From: CAZHLD01 sp964533185
GTDB lineage: Bacteria > Acidobacteriota > Terriglobia > Acidiferrales > UBA7541
NCBI GenBank assembly: GCA_964533185.1
Contig: CAZHLD010000066.1
Span: 1 to 18,222, forward strand
Length of the DNA: 18,222 nt
Direction of reading: 5' to 3'
The notes beneath the pieces are model-generated. The model saw nothing but the letters and a program-made list of their open reading frames with translations. It searched no databases and had not been told where the DNA came from. The translations under genes and the position numbers were made by a program. This document shows positions 7,911-14,025 of the stretch, piece by piece. Numbering within the stretch: position 1 is the stretch's first letter; each line of letters opens with the position of its first letter.

Positions 7911-8243
7911 TTAGATTCGGAGACTGAGAGGCGGGGACGGAGTAAGCGGGACGACAACGAACAGCACCGGCAATAAGCTTCCGGCACGTAAGGCAGGGCA
8001 AAAATCAGTGCATTTTGACTTTGAGAAGAGCCTGAACGCAAGGTCAACTGATCCGAGAATCGCACCCGCCACGACAGCGATGACAACGGCAGTGTAATCG
8101 ATGTCGTTTCCGGTCTGGAGAGTGTGATCCCAGCGGTCAAACATCTCGGAAGAGTGCCCGCCAAAACAGACGAACAAGACCGACAAGGCTCCAAGCCGAA
8201 TTAGAATTCGCCGAATTCTGAAAGGTCGATGCACAGGCGACAT
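7911..8243 (-). CDS. Small membrane protein, function unknown
   Basis: I do not recognise this 110-residue protein. Its N-terminus is strongly basic (RPFRIRRILIR) and is followed by a hydrophobic segment (LGALSVLFVCF), a polar loop containing EMFDRWDHTLQTGND, a second hydrophobic segment (TAVVIAVVAGAILGSVDLAF), a Cys-containing loop and a third (SLLPVLFVVVPL). This suggests an inner-membrane protein with two or three spans. ATG 8243 is preferred over an upstream TTG at 8249, because a near-consensus promoter ends at 8249 and leaves no room for a leader. The ATG may therefore be at or next to the 5' end of the mRNA. GTG 8234 is an alternative. It stands between the receptor gene and kdsB and is transcribed away from kdsB. 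The coding call rests on the promoter and hydrophobicity pattern only. Confidence 0.62.
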   Translation of the reverse strand: MSPVHRPFRIRRILIRLGALSVLFVCFGGHSSEMFDRWDHTLQTGNDIDYTAVVIAVVAGAILGSVDLAFRLFSKSKCTDFCPALRAGSLLPVLFVVVPLTPSPPLSLRI

Positions 8244-8248
8244 CCGCA

Positions 8249-8277
8249 AATATAGGCTCGTGCTAAATCACTGTCAA
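8249..8277 (-). promoter_or_regulatory. Near-consensus sigma70-type promoter, leaderless layout
   Basis: On the minus strand, TTGACA (8277-8272), exactly 17 nt, then TATATT (8254-8249). The expected start is 8243-8241, which coincides with the ATG of the small membrane protein. Confidence 0.7.
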
Positions 8278-8445
8278 CATTCCGGGGAGCTGTAAGGACC
8301 CCGACCTGCTTGCTACCGATAGCAGCCCTTCCCACCATCGATCAGGATCACGCTTGAAAAACGTCCTTCTCGGAAAGTGACATGGCCGCTGGAATTTGGC
8401 CTCGTTCTTGACCCGAGGTGACTCACTACCCCCTCTTCGGCAATG

Positions 8446-8454
8446 TGGTAGCAT
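8446..8454 (+). promoter_or_regulatory. Extended -10 promoter candidate for kdsB
   Basis: TGG TAGCAT, about 42 nt before the kdsB start, with the same core as the elements before deoB and the VWA pair. No good -35 is seen at the right distance. Confidence 0.45.
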
Positions 8455-8495
8455 CGTCTACCCTGAGCCGTTTTTGTACGCAGTGAGGTTTTTCT

Positions 8496-9251
8496 TTGAA
8501 CGTCCTTGCCGTCATCCCCGCCCGTTATGCCTCCAGCCGGTTACCTGGCAAACCGCTCGTTCTTCTGGCCGGCAAGCCGATGGTCCAGCACGTCTGGGAG
8601 CGCGCCAGCCGCGCGCCCGGCGTTTCCCGCGTTCTTGTCGCCACCGACGACGATCGCATCCTCCAGGCCGTCCGCCAATTTGGCGGCGAAGCCGTGATGA
8701 CTCGCTCCGACCACCGCTCCGGCACCGGCCGCGTCGCCGAAGTCGCCGCCCATTCCGATGCAGACATCGTCATCAACGTTCAGGGTGATGAGCCGCTCAT
8801 CGATCCCGCCGCCATCGCTGCCCTCATCGGCGCCTTCGACGATGCAGCAGTCTCCCTCGCCACGCTCTGCACTCCCATTCGCGAGCAGCGCGACATCATG
8901 GACCCCAACATCGTCAAGGTGGTCCTCGATTTCCAGGCCGACGCCCTCTATTTCTCCCGCGCCCCCATTCCCTGGATTCGCGGCGACGGCCGACCCGGCG
9001 CTCCTCGCCACCTCAAGCACCTCGGCCTCTACGCTGCGCGCCGCGAAACTCTGACCGAATTTCTCACCCTGCCCCCCGGCGAGCTTGAAGAGCTCGAGCA
9101 GCTCGAACAACTCCGCTGGCTCGAAAACGGCTACCGCATCCGCGTCGTCGAAACCGACTACGATTCCGTCAGCGTCGACGTTCCCGACGACGTCTCCCGC
9201 GTCGAAAAACTTCTCCGCGAAATTCCCAGTGCTGAGCCGGCTTCCTCCTGA
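8496..9251 (+). CDS. kdsB: 3-deoxy-manno-octulosonate cytidylyltransferase (CMP-Kdo synthetase)
   Basis: KdsB activates Kdo with CTP to give CMP-Kdo, the donor used to build the LPS inner core on lipid A. The protein is 251 residues, as usual. Visible motifs are the nucleotide-binding IPARYASSRLPGKPL (residues 7-21), the MTRSDHRSGTGRVAE segment (68-82), NVQGDEPLI (94-102, with the metal-binding Asp), and YFSRAPIPW followed by HLGLYAARR-like sequence. The start is TTG 8496 with GTGAGG at 8483-8488, spacing 7. A Glu/Leu-rich stretch (GELEELEQLEQLRWLE) sits where the family has a conserved E-x-LEQLR helix, here extended by a short duplication. It opens the Kdo block. pyrG, whose product makes its CTP substrate, follows after 110 nt. 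Confidence 0.97.
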   Translation: MNVLAVIPARYASSRLPGKPLVLLAGKPMVQHVWERASRAPGVSRVLVATDDDRILQAVRQFGGEAVMTRSDHRSGTGRVAEVAAHSDADIVINVQGDEPLIDPAAIAALIGAFDDAAVSLATLCTPIREQRDIMDPNIVKVVLDFQADALYFSRAPIPWIRGDGRPGAPRHLKHLGLYAARRETLTEFLTLPPGELEELEQLEQLRWLENGYRIRVVETDYDSVSVDVPDDVSRVEKLLREIPSAEPASS

Positions 9252-9255
9252 CAAT

Positions 9256-9284
9256 TTGACACCGCCTTCGTTCTCCCTCATAAT
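9256..9284 (+). promoter_or_regulatory. Consensus sigma70-type promoter for pyrG
   Basis: TTGACA (9256-9261), a 17-nt spacer and CATAAT (9279-9284), just past the kdsB stop codon. A transcript would start near 9291 and carry a leader of about 70 nt. This allows pyrG to be expressed independently of kdsB. Confidence 0.75.
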
Positions 9285-9313
9285 GCGTTGTACGCCGACT
9301 TTCTTGGAGGAGT

Positions 9314-9333
9314 TGGAACGGTTCCGCGTTCCA
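9314..9333 (+). promoter_or_regulatory. Perfect 7-bp hairpin in the pyrG leader
   Basis: TGGAACG (9314-9320), GTTCCG loop, CGTTCCA (9327-9333). It lies between a GGAGGAG (9306-9312) and the possible pyrG starts GTG 9335 and ATG 9362. No U tract follows, so it is not an ordinary terminator. A role in controlling translation or mRNA stability is possible but inferred. Confidence 0.5.
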
Positions 9334-9361
9334 CGTGTTTTCCGGGACGCGCTCTGTGCGC

Positions 9362-11026
9362 ATGGCCCCCAAGTATATCTTTGTGACCGGCGGCGTGGTT
9401 TCCTCCCTGGGCAAGGGAGTCGCTGCCGCATCCATCGGATGTCTCCTCGAAAGTCGCGGCCTCAAAGTCACCCTTCAGAAGTGTGATCCCTACCTTAACG
9501 TTGATCCCGGGACGATGAGTCCCTACCAGCACGGCGAGGTTTACGTCACCGACGACGGCGCCGAAACCGATCTCGACCTCGGCCACTACGAGCGTTTCAC
9601 TAACGCTCACCTCACCCGCGACCACAACTGGACCACCGGCCGCATCTACGAGTCCATCATCACCAAAGAGCGTCGCGGCGATTACCTCGGCAAGACCGTC
9701 CAGGTCATTCCTCACGTCACCGACGAAATCAAAGCCGCCTTCAAGAAGGTTACCGACGGCGTAGACGTCGTCATTGTCGAAATCGGCGGCACCGTCGGCG
9801 ATATCGAATCGCTCCCCTTCCTTGAAGCCATCCGCCAGATGCGCCTCGACCTCGGCCCCGAAAACACTCTCTTCGTCCACGTCACGCTCGTTCCCTTCAT
9901 CCCCACCGCCGGCGAGCTCAAGACCAAGCCTGTCCAGCACAGCGTCAAAGAGCTGCTCAGCATCGGCATTCAGCCCGACCTGCTCCTCTGCCGCACCGAC
10001 CGCCACCTCCCGCGCGAGCTTAAGGCCAAGATCGCTCTGTTCTGCAACGTCTCCGAAAGCAACGTCATCGCCGCTCAGGACGTGGACACCATCTACGGCG
10101 TCCCCGTCGCTCTTTCCCGCGAAGGCCTCGACGACCAAATCGTCCGTCTTCTGAAAATCAACGCTCCGCCGCCCGACCTCTCTCACTGGCACGCTCTGCT
10201 CGACCGCATCCACAATCCCGCCGGCGAAGTCCGCATCGGCGTCGTCGGCAAGTACGTCCAGCTCGAGGATGCCTACAAGAGCCTCCGCGAAGCCCTCGTG
10301 CACGGCGGCCTAGCTCACAGCCTCCGCACCGTAATCGAGTGGGTCGAAGCCGAAGAGCTGGACTCGGTCGAAGCCGCCGCTCGCCGCCTGCGTAATGTGG
10401 ACGGCATCCTCGTTCCTGGCGGCTTCGGCAAGCGCGGCATCGCCGGCATGATTTACGCCATCCAGTACGCCCGTGACCACAAAATCCCCTTCTTCGGCAT
10501 CTGTCTCGGAATGCAGTGCGCCACCATTGAGTACGCCCGCAACGTTGCTCGCCTCGCTCAGGCCGACAGCTCCGAATTCGAGCCTTCCGCACCACACCGC
10601 GTCATCTATAAGCTGCGCGAGCTGCTCGGCGTGGACGAAATGGGCGGCACCATGCGCCTCGGCGCTTGGGACTGCCGCCTCGAGCCCGGCTCCTTCGCCC
10701 ATCAGGCCTACGGCCAGCTCGCAATCAGCGAACGCCACCGCCACCGCTACGAGTTCAACTGTGACTACGAGAAGACACTCACCACCGCTGGCTTTCGCAT
10801 CACCGGACGCACTCCCGACGGCACTTACGTCGAAATCATCGAAGCCCCCGACCACCCTTGGTTCCTTGGTTGCCAATTCCATCCTGAGTTCAAGTCCAAG
10901 CCTCTTGTCCCGCACCCGCTTTTCCGCGCCTTCCTCGGCGCCGCCTGGAAGCACCGCCATCCGGAAATCGCCTCCTCCGAAGAGCGCTCCGTCTCCGCCG
11001 CCACCAATCCCGCTTCCGCCCGCTAA
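9362..11026 (+). CDS. pyrG: CTP synthase
   Basis: PyrG makes CTP from UTP, ATP and glutamine in the cytoplasm. The protein is 554 residues from ATG 9362. The N-terminal synthase domain opens with KYIFVTGGVVSSLGKGVAAA (ATP-binding loop) and includes QKCDPYLNVDPGTMSPYQHGE and EIGGTVGDIES. The C-terminal class I glutamine amidotransferase domain has GGFGKRG, the nucleophile Cys381 in FFGICLGMQ, and the partners His507 and Glu509 in QFHPEF. ATG 9362 matches the family N-terminus; GTG 9335 would add nine residues. Neither has a well-placed ribosome binding site, since the GGAGGAG is 49 nt upstream of the ATG and separated by a hairpin. The stop codon lies inside a dispersed repeat. Placement next to kdsB and kdsA fits CTP supply for CMP-Kdo; pyrG-kdsA adjacency is also common in Proteobacteria. 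Confidence 0.98.
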   Translation: MAPKYIFVTGGVVSSLGKGVAAASIGCLLESRGLKVTLQKCDPYLNVDPGTMSPYQHGEVYVTDDGAETDLDLGHYERFTNAHLTRDHNWTTGRIYESIITKERRGDYLGKTVQVIPHVTDEIKAAFKKVTDGVDVVIVEIGGTVGDIESLPFLEAIRQMRLDLGPENTLFVHVTLVPFIPTAGELKTKPVQHSVKELLSIGIQPDLLLCRTDRHLPRELKAKIALFCNVSESNVIAAQDVDTIYGVPVALSREGLDDQIVRLLKINAPPPDLSHWHALLDRIHNPAGEVRIGVVGKYVQLEDAYKSLREALVHGGLAHSLRTVIEWVEAEELDSVEAAARRLRNVDGILVPGGFGKRGIAGMIYAIQYARDHKIPFFGICLGMQCATIEYARNVARLAQADSSEFEPSAPHRVIYKLRELLGVDEMGGTMRLGAWDCRLEPGSFAHQAYGQLAISERHRHRYEFNCDYEKTLTTAGFRITGRTPDGTYVEIIEAPDHPWFLGCQFHPEFKSKPLVPHPLFRAFLGAAWKHRHPEIASSEERSVSAATNPASAR

Positions 11027-11103
11027 CAGGTTGCTGGAAAAGTTGCCTGCGTGTCATTCCGAGTTCCGGCAAGAGCTTGCGATGCCGGAACGAGGAATCT
11101 GCT
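11023..11103 (+). repeat. Composite dispersed repeat with internal hairpin, containing the pyrG stop codon
   Basis: A 20-mer beginning CTAACAGG (11023-11042, containing the TAA of pyrG), 9 nt, then TGTCATTCCGAG (11052-11063). Next comes a hairpin with stems TTCCGGCA (11064-11071) and TGCCGGAA (11083-11090), then GAGGAATCTGCT (11092-11103). The 20-mer and 12-mer recur with the same spacing on the minus strand at 2652-2612, and TGTCATTC recurs at 13819. Such elements are familiar in acidobacterial intergenic regions. Confidence 0.7.
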
Positions 11104-11143
11104 TTTCTCCCTCTCATCAGCGCCGTTTCGCACGCCTCTTGCA

Positions 11144-11172
11144 TTGAATTTCCCCGCCGTCGCGCATACTCT
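11144..11172 (+). promoter_or_regulatory. Promoter candidate for kdsA
   Basis: TTGAAT (11144-11149), a 17-nt spacer and TACTCT (11167-11172). The predicted start near 11179 gives a leader of about 118 nt that includes the hairpin repeats at 11182-11276. The -10 is only a moderate match. Confidence 0.35.
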
Positions 11173-11181
11173 AGTGCGGCT

Positions 11182-11276
11182 GTTGCGGCGGGTTTATCCC
11201 GCCATGCAGGTCCTGGGTTGGTAGCGCCGGCTTCCAGCCGGCCTTGCTTAGTTGTAGCGGCAGCCTTCAGGCCGGC
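11182..11276 (+). repeat. Three GTAGCGGC-type hairpin repeats before kdsA
   Basis: Three related units of about 23 nt. GGCGGG-TTTAT-CCCGCC lies at 11187-11203 and GCCGGC-TTCCA-GCCGGC at 11226-11242. A degenerate unit with CCTTCAGG and flanking GGC sequences lies at 11257-11275. Units two and three begin GTAGCG, and unit one begins GTTGCG. The hairpins differ in sequence but keep the same layout, so the structure looks conserved. There is no U tract after them. Confidence 0.65.
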
Positions 11277-11296
11277 ATCTTTGATTTCAAATCGCG

Positions 11297-12136
11297 ATGC
11301 ACCCCTCGCGCCAAATCTCGATCGGCTCCATCAAGCTCGGCGGCAGCCAGCCGCTCTTTCTCATCGCCGGCCCCTGTGTGATCGAAAGCGAAGCGCATTG
11401 CACCATGTTGGCCGAGCAGCTCGCCGGCATCACCGCCGACGAAAAAATCCCCTTCATCTTCAAAGCCTCCTACGACAAGGCCAACCGCTCTTCGGTCAAC
11501 TCCTACCGCGGCCCCGGGCTGACCGAAGGCCTGCGCATCCTCAAAAAAATCAAAGACGCACTGAAGCTCCCCATCCTCACCGACGTCCACGAAGTCTCGC
11601 ACGTCGGTCCCGCCGCCGAAGTCTGCGACGTCCTGCAAGTCCCCGCTTTTCTCTCCCGCCAGACCGACCTTCTCCTCGCCGCCGGCCGCTCCGGCCGCGT
11701 CGTCAATCTTAAAAAAGGCCAGTTCCTCTCGCCCTGGGAAATGGCCAACGCCGTCGAAAAAGTCTCCAGCACCGGCAACAATCAAATCATTCTCACCGAG
11801 CGCGGCACCTCCTTCGGCTATCAAAACCTGGTCGTGGACATGCGCGCGTTTCCCATTCTGCGCAAGCTCGGCTGCCCGGTCGTCTTCGACGTCACCCATT
11901 CCGTTCAATTGCCCGGCGGGGAAGGGAAGTCCAGCGGCGGCCAGCCCGAGTTCATCGAGCCGCTGGCGCGCGCTGGCACCGCCGTCGGTGTCGATGGGCT
12001 CTTCCTCGAGGTTCACGAGAATCCGCCCAAAGCTCTCTCCGACGGCACCAACGCTCTTCCGCTTGACCACCTGCGCCCGCTTCTCGGCAAACTCTCGCGC
12101 CTCGCCTCGCTCGTCCGCACTTGGAGCCCCTCGTGA
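11297..12136 (+). CDS. kdsA: 3-deoxy-8-phosphooctulonate synthase (Kdo-8-phosphate synthase)
   Basis: KdsA condenses arabinose-5-phosphate with phosphoenolpyruvate to Kdo-8-phosphate. The protein is 279 residues, full length, a TIM barrel of the DAHP/Kdo8P synthase family. Visible motifs are LFLIAGPCVIES (residues 20-31), KASYDKANRSS, GLTEGLRIL, TDVHE, SRQTDLL, NLKKGQFLSPWEM, TERGTSFGY and FDVTHSVQLPGG, ending in GLFLEVHENP and ALSDGTNALPL. Cys27 of GPCVIES, with the His, Glu and Asp of the last three motifs, matches the metal ligands of the Aquifex-type metal-dependent class; the E. coli type has Asn at the Cys position. ATG 11297 has no clear ribosome binding site. The end overlaps kdsD as GTGA, pointing to translational coupling. 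Confidence 0.97.
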   Translation: MHPSRQISIGSIKLGGSQPLFLIAGPCVIESEAHCTMLAEQLAGITADEKIPFIFKASYDKANRSSVNSYRGPGLTEGLRILKKIKDALKLPILTDVHEVSHVGPAAEVCDVLQVPAFLSRQTDLLLAAGRSGRVVNLKKGQFLSPWEMANAVEKVSSTGNNQIILTERGTSFGYQNLVVDMRAFPILRKLGCPVVFDVTHSVQLPGGEGKSSGGQPEFIEPLARAGTAVGVDGLFLEVHENPPKALSDGTNALPLDHLRPLLGKLSRLASLVRTWSPS

Positions 12137-13092
12137 GCCTCGAAACCGCGCGCCGCGTCTTGCGCATCGAAGTCGAGGCCATCAAGGGCCTCCTCGACCG
12201 CCTCGACGCCCGCTTCGACCGCGCCGTCGAGCTGCTCTTCCAATGCAAGGGCCGCGTCGTCGTCACCGGACTCGGCAAATCCGGCCTCATCGGCCGCAAA
12301 ATCGCCGCCACGTTCTCCAGCACCGGCACGCCCTCGCTCTTTCTTCACCCTGCCGAAGCGCTCCACGGCGACCTCGGCATGATTGTCCGCGACGACGTCC
12401 TGCTGGCCATCTCCTACAGCGGCGAAACGCCCGAGATCATCTCCCTGCTCGAGACCGCCAAGCGTCTCGGCGTGCGTCTCGTCACGCTCACCGGCAACCC
12501 GCGCTCCACGCTCGCCCGCGAAAGCGAAGTCGTCCTCGACATCAGCGTCAAAGAGGAAGCCTGCTCGCTCAACCTCGCTCCCACCGCCAGTACAACCGCT
12601 GCTCTCGCCATGGGCGACGCCCTGGCCATCGCCCTCCTCGAGCGCCGCGGTTTCGGCCCCGACGATTTCGCCGCGCTTCATCCCGGTGGTCGCCTCGGCA
12701 AACAGCTTCAGCGCGTCGAAAACCTGATGCACTCTGGCGACGACGTCCCGCGCGTCAAGCTTTCTGCAAAAATGCCCGATGTCATCTACGAGATGAGCAA
12801 GAAAGGCCTGGGCATGACCACCGTCGTGGACGACGCCGGTCGTCTCGCCGGCATCCTCACCGACGGCGACCTCCGCCGCATAATGCTCGAGCGCAAGAGC
12901 GCCACATTTGACCTCGCCGTCGGCGACTGCCTGACCCGCAACCCCGTCACCATCGCTCCCGGCGAACTCGCCAGCGCCGCCCTCCATCTCATGGAGCAGC
13001 GCAAAATCACCAGCGTCGTCGTCACCGACTCCGACCGCCGCGTCCTCGGCGTCCTCCACATCCACGACCTCTGGACTCTCGAACTCTTCTAG
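12133..13092 (+). CDS. kdsD: D-arabinose-5-phosphate isomerase (KpsF/GutQ/KdsD family)
   Basis: This enzyme converts ribulose-5-phosphate to arabinose-5-phosphate, the first committed step to Kdo. The protein is 319 residues; E. coli KdsD is about 328. An N-terminal SIS sugar-isomerase domain (about 30-165) includes VVVTGLGKSGLIGRKIAATF, STGTPSLFLHPAEALHGDLG, LLAISYSGETPEI and NLAPTASTTAALAMGDALA. Two CBS domains follow (about 195-255 and 262-319; GMTTVVDDAGRLAGILTDGDLRR and TSVVVTDSDRRVLGVLHIHDL). The CBS pair may sense a nucleotide. I chose GTG 12133, which overlaps the kdsA stop by 4 nt and has GGAG at 12123-12126. A TTG at 12121 is a less likely start. The sequence alone cannot separate KdsD from the paralogues KpsF and GutQ, but its position between kdsA and kdsC supports Kdo synthesis. 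Confidence 0.94.
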   Translation: MSLETARRVLRIEVEAIKGLLDRLDARFDRAVELLFQCKGRVVVTGLGKSGLIGRKIAATFSSTGTPSLFLHPAEALHGDLGMIVRDDVLLAISYSGETPEIISLLETAKRLGVRLVTLTGNPRSTLARESEVVLDISVKEEACSLNLAPTASTTAALAMGDALAIALLERRGFGPDDFAALHPGGRLGKQLQRVENLMHSGDDVPRVKLSAKMPDVIYEMSKKGLGMTTVVDDAGRLAGILTDGDLRRIMLERKSATFDLAVGDCLTRNPVTIAPGELASAALHLMEQRKITSVVVTDSDRRVLGVLHIHDLWTLELF

Positions 13093-13101
13093 GATATCGC
13101 C

Positions 13102-13120
13102 GGCGTCTCGACGCCTTTTT
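13102..13120 (+). terminator. Rho-independent terminator candidate after kdsD
   Basis: GGCGT (13102-13106), CTCG loop, ACGCC (13111-13115), then TTTTT, ten bases past the kdsD stop. The stem is short but GC-rich. It would separate kdsC from the kdsA-kdsD transcript. Confidence 0.55.
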
Positions 13121-13128
13121 CTCTTCCT

Positions 13129-13200
13129 TCTCTGCAACCTCTGCTCCTCTGCGCCCTCTGCGATATGTTTTTCCTCTGTCTCCTCTGCGTCTCCGTGCCC
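13129..13200 (+). repeat. Pyrimidine-rich CTCTGC repeat tract
   Basis: A C/T-rich stretch with repeated CTCTGC and CCTCTG words, ending in CTCTGCGTCTCCGTGCCC. Tracts with this wording occur as dispersed intergenic repeats in several bacterial phyla. It lies between the terminator candidate and kdsC and codes for nothing recognisable. Confidence 0.5.
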
Positions 13201-13204
13201 TATG

Positions 13205-13213
13205 TGTTAAATT
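13205..13213 (+). promoter_or_regulatory. Extended -10 promoter candidate for kdsC
   Basis: TGT TAAATT at 13205-13213, 30 nt before the kdsC start. The -35 region is poor. Its place just after a terminator-like hairpin and a repeat tract supports separate transcription of kdsC. Confidence 0.4.
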
Positions 13214-13243
13214 CCTTTCTTGTTGGTTCCCTCGGAGGCCTCA

Positions 13244-13789
13244 TTGAAACGCTCTTCTTCGCTCACGCGCCGCGCCCGTCGCATCAAGCTTCTCATCATG
13301 GACGTTGACGGTGTGCTCACCGACGGCCGCGTCTGGCTGCAGTCCTGGCCCGACGGTTCCGCGATGGAGATCAAGGGCTTTCATTCGCAGGACGGCGTTC
13401 GCCTCAAGCTCGCTCGCGCCGCCGGCCTGCGCACCGGCCTCATCACCGGACGCGAATCCGCCGCCGTCACTCGTCGCGCCCGCGAATGTGAAATTGAGTT
13501 TGTCCTGCAGGGCCGCCCCGAGAAGGTTCCTGCCTATGAGGAGTTTCTTCGCCGCACCGGCGTCGATGAAAACGAAGTAGCCTACGTCGGCGACGACCTG
13601 CCGGACATTCCCGTCATGCGCCGCGTCGGACTGGCCGTCGCCGTTGCCAACGCCGCCCCCGAGGTCAAGAAGGCCGCCCACTTCGTCACCACGCGCGCGG
13701 GCGGCGATGGTGCCGTCTCTCAGGTCGTCGAGCTACTCCTCAAAGCCCAGGGCCGCTGGGCAGACGCCGCCTCCCGCGCCCGCGCCTGA
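13244..13789 (+). CDS. kdsC: 3-deoxy-manno-octulosonate-8-phosphate phosphatase
   Basis: KdsC removes the phosphate from Kdo-8-phosphate to release Kdo. The protein is 181 residues, a compact HAD phosphatase of the C0 (capless) type that is tetrameric in known members. Motif I is MDVDGVLTDG with Asp20 and Asp22; motif II is LITGRES; the motif III Lys is in RPEKVPAYEE; motif IV is YVGDDLPDIPVM. HFVTTRAGGDGAVSQVVELLL is the usual C-terminal signature. The start is TTG 13244 with GGAGG at 13234-13238, spacing 5. A TTG at 13220 would add eight residues upstream of that ribosome binding site and is rejected. The Arg-rich leader (residues 2-13) is a little longer than in many homologues. It completes the four-step Kdo pathway in this window. 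Confidence 0.95.
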   Translation: MKRSSSLTRRARRIKLLIMDVDGVLTDGRVWLQSWPDGSAMEIKGFHSQDGVRLKLARAAGLRTGLITGRESAAVTRRARECEIEFVLQGRPEKVPAYEEFLRRTGVDENEVAYVGDDLPDIPVMRRVGLAVAVANAAPEVKKAAHFVTTRAGGDGAVSQVVELLLKAQGRWADAASRARA

Positions 13790-13818
13790 CCCGCCGCCAG
13801 CGCGACCATAGCCCGTAT

Positions 13819-13950
13819 CTGTCATTCTGAGCTCCGACAACAGCTTGCGTGGTTTCTGCGCCCCGAACGGGTTTGCGGGGCGATGCCGGAAGGCGATCGA
13901 AGATTCCGACCCGGTCGGAACCGAAGATTCCGGCCTTGCCGGAAAGAATC
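13819..13950 (+). repeat. Hairpin-rich element starting TGTCATTCTGAG, with 24-nt tandem units
   Basis: A third member of the TGTCATTCCGAG family begins at 13819. Inside it are two adjacent 24-nt units (13898-13921 and 13922-13945), each beginning CGAAGATTCCG. Each folds as a 7-bp hairpin with a 3-nt loop: TTCCGAC-CCG-GTCGGAA and TTCCGGC-CTT-GCCGGAA. A further inverted pair (GCCCCG at about 13860, CGGGGC at about 13876) lies before them. No coding potential is seen. Confidence 0.6.
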
Positions 13951-14025
13951 CCTCTCTCAGCATCACCCAGCAGTGATCCGACCAGCACGCACCCTAACTG
14001 GGTTGAAAGATGGAACTGATTGAAG

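Noticed and set aside
8263..8454. 63-codon open frame on the minus strand upstream of the small membrane protein
   Set aside because: There is no motif and no ribosome binding site, and it overlaps the promoter regions of two genes.
9335..9361. GTG 9335 as the pyrG start
   Set aside because: It adds nine residues not typical of the family N-terminus. ATG 9362 gives the usual start, although the ribosome binding site is unclear for both.
9278..10303. 341-codon open frame on the minus strand
   Set aside because: It is antisense to pyrG, with the same Ala/Gly/Asp/Val-rich composition. It is a codon-bias shadow.
10310..10960. 216-codon open frame on the minus strand
   Set aside because: It is antisense to the glutamine amidotransferase domain of pyrG and has no independent support.
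11267..12070. 267-codon open frame on the minus strand
   Set aside because: It is antisense to kdsA, which is full length and well conserved.
12013..13137. 374-codon open frame on the minus strand
   Set aside because: It is antisense to kdsD, whose SIS and CBS motifs are unmistakable. Composition is shadow-like.
13220..13243. TTG 13220 as the kdsC start
   Set aside because: The GGAGG at 13234-13238 lies downstream of it and is correctly spaced for TTG 13244.
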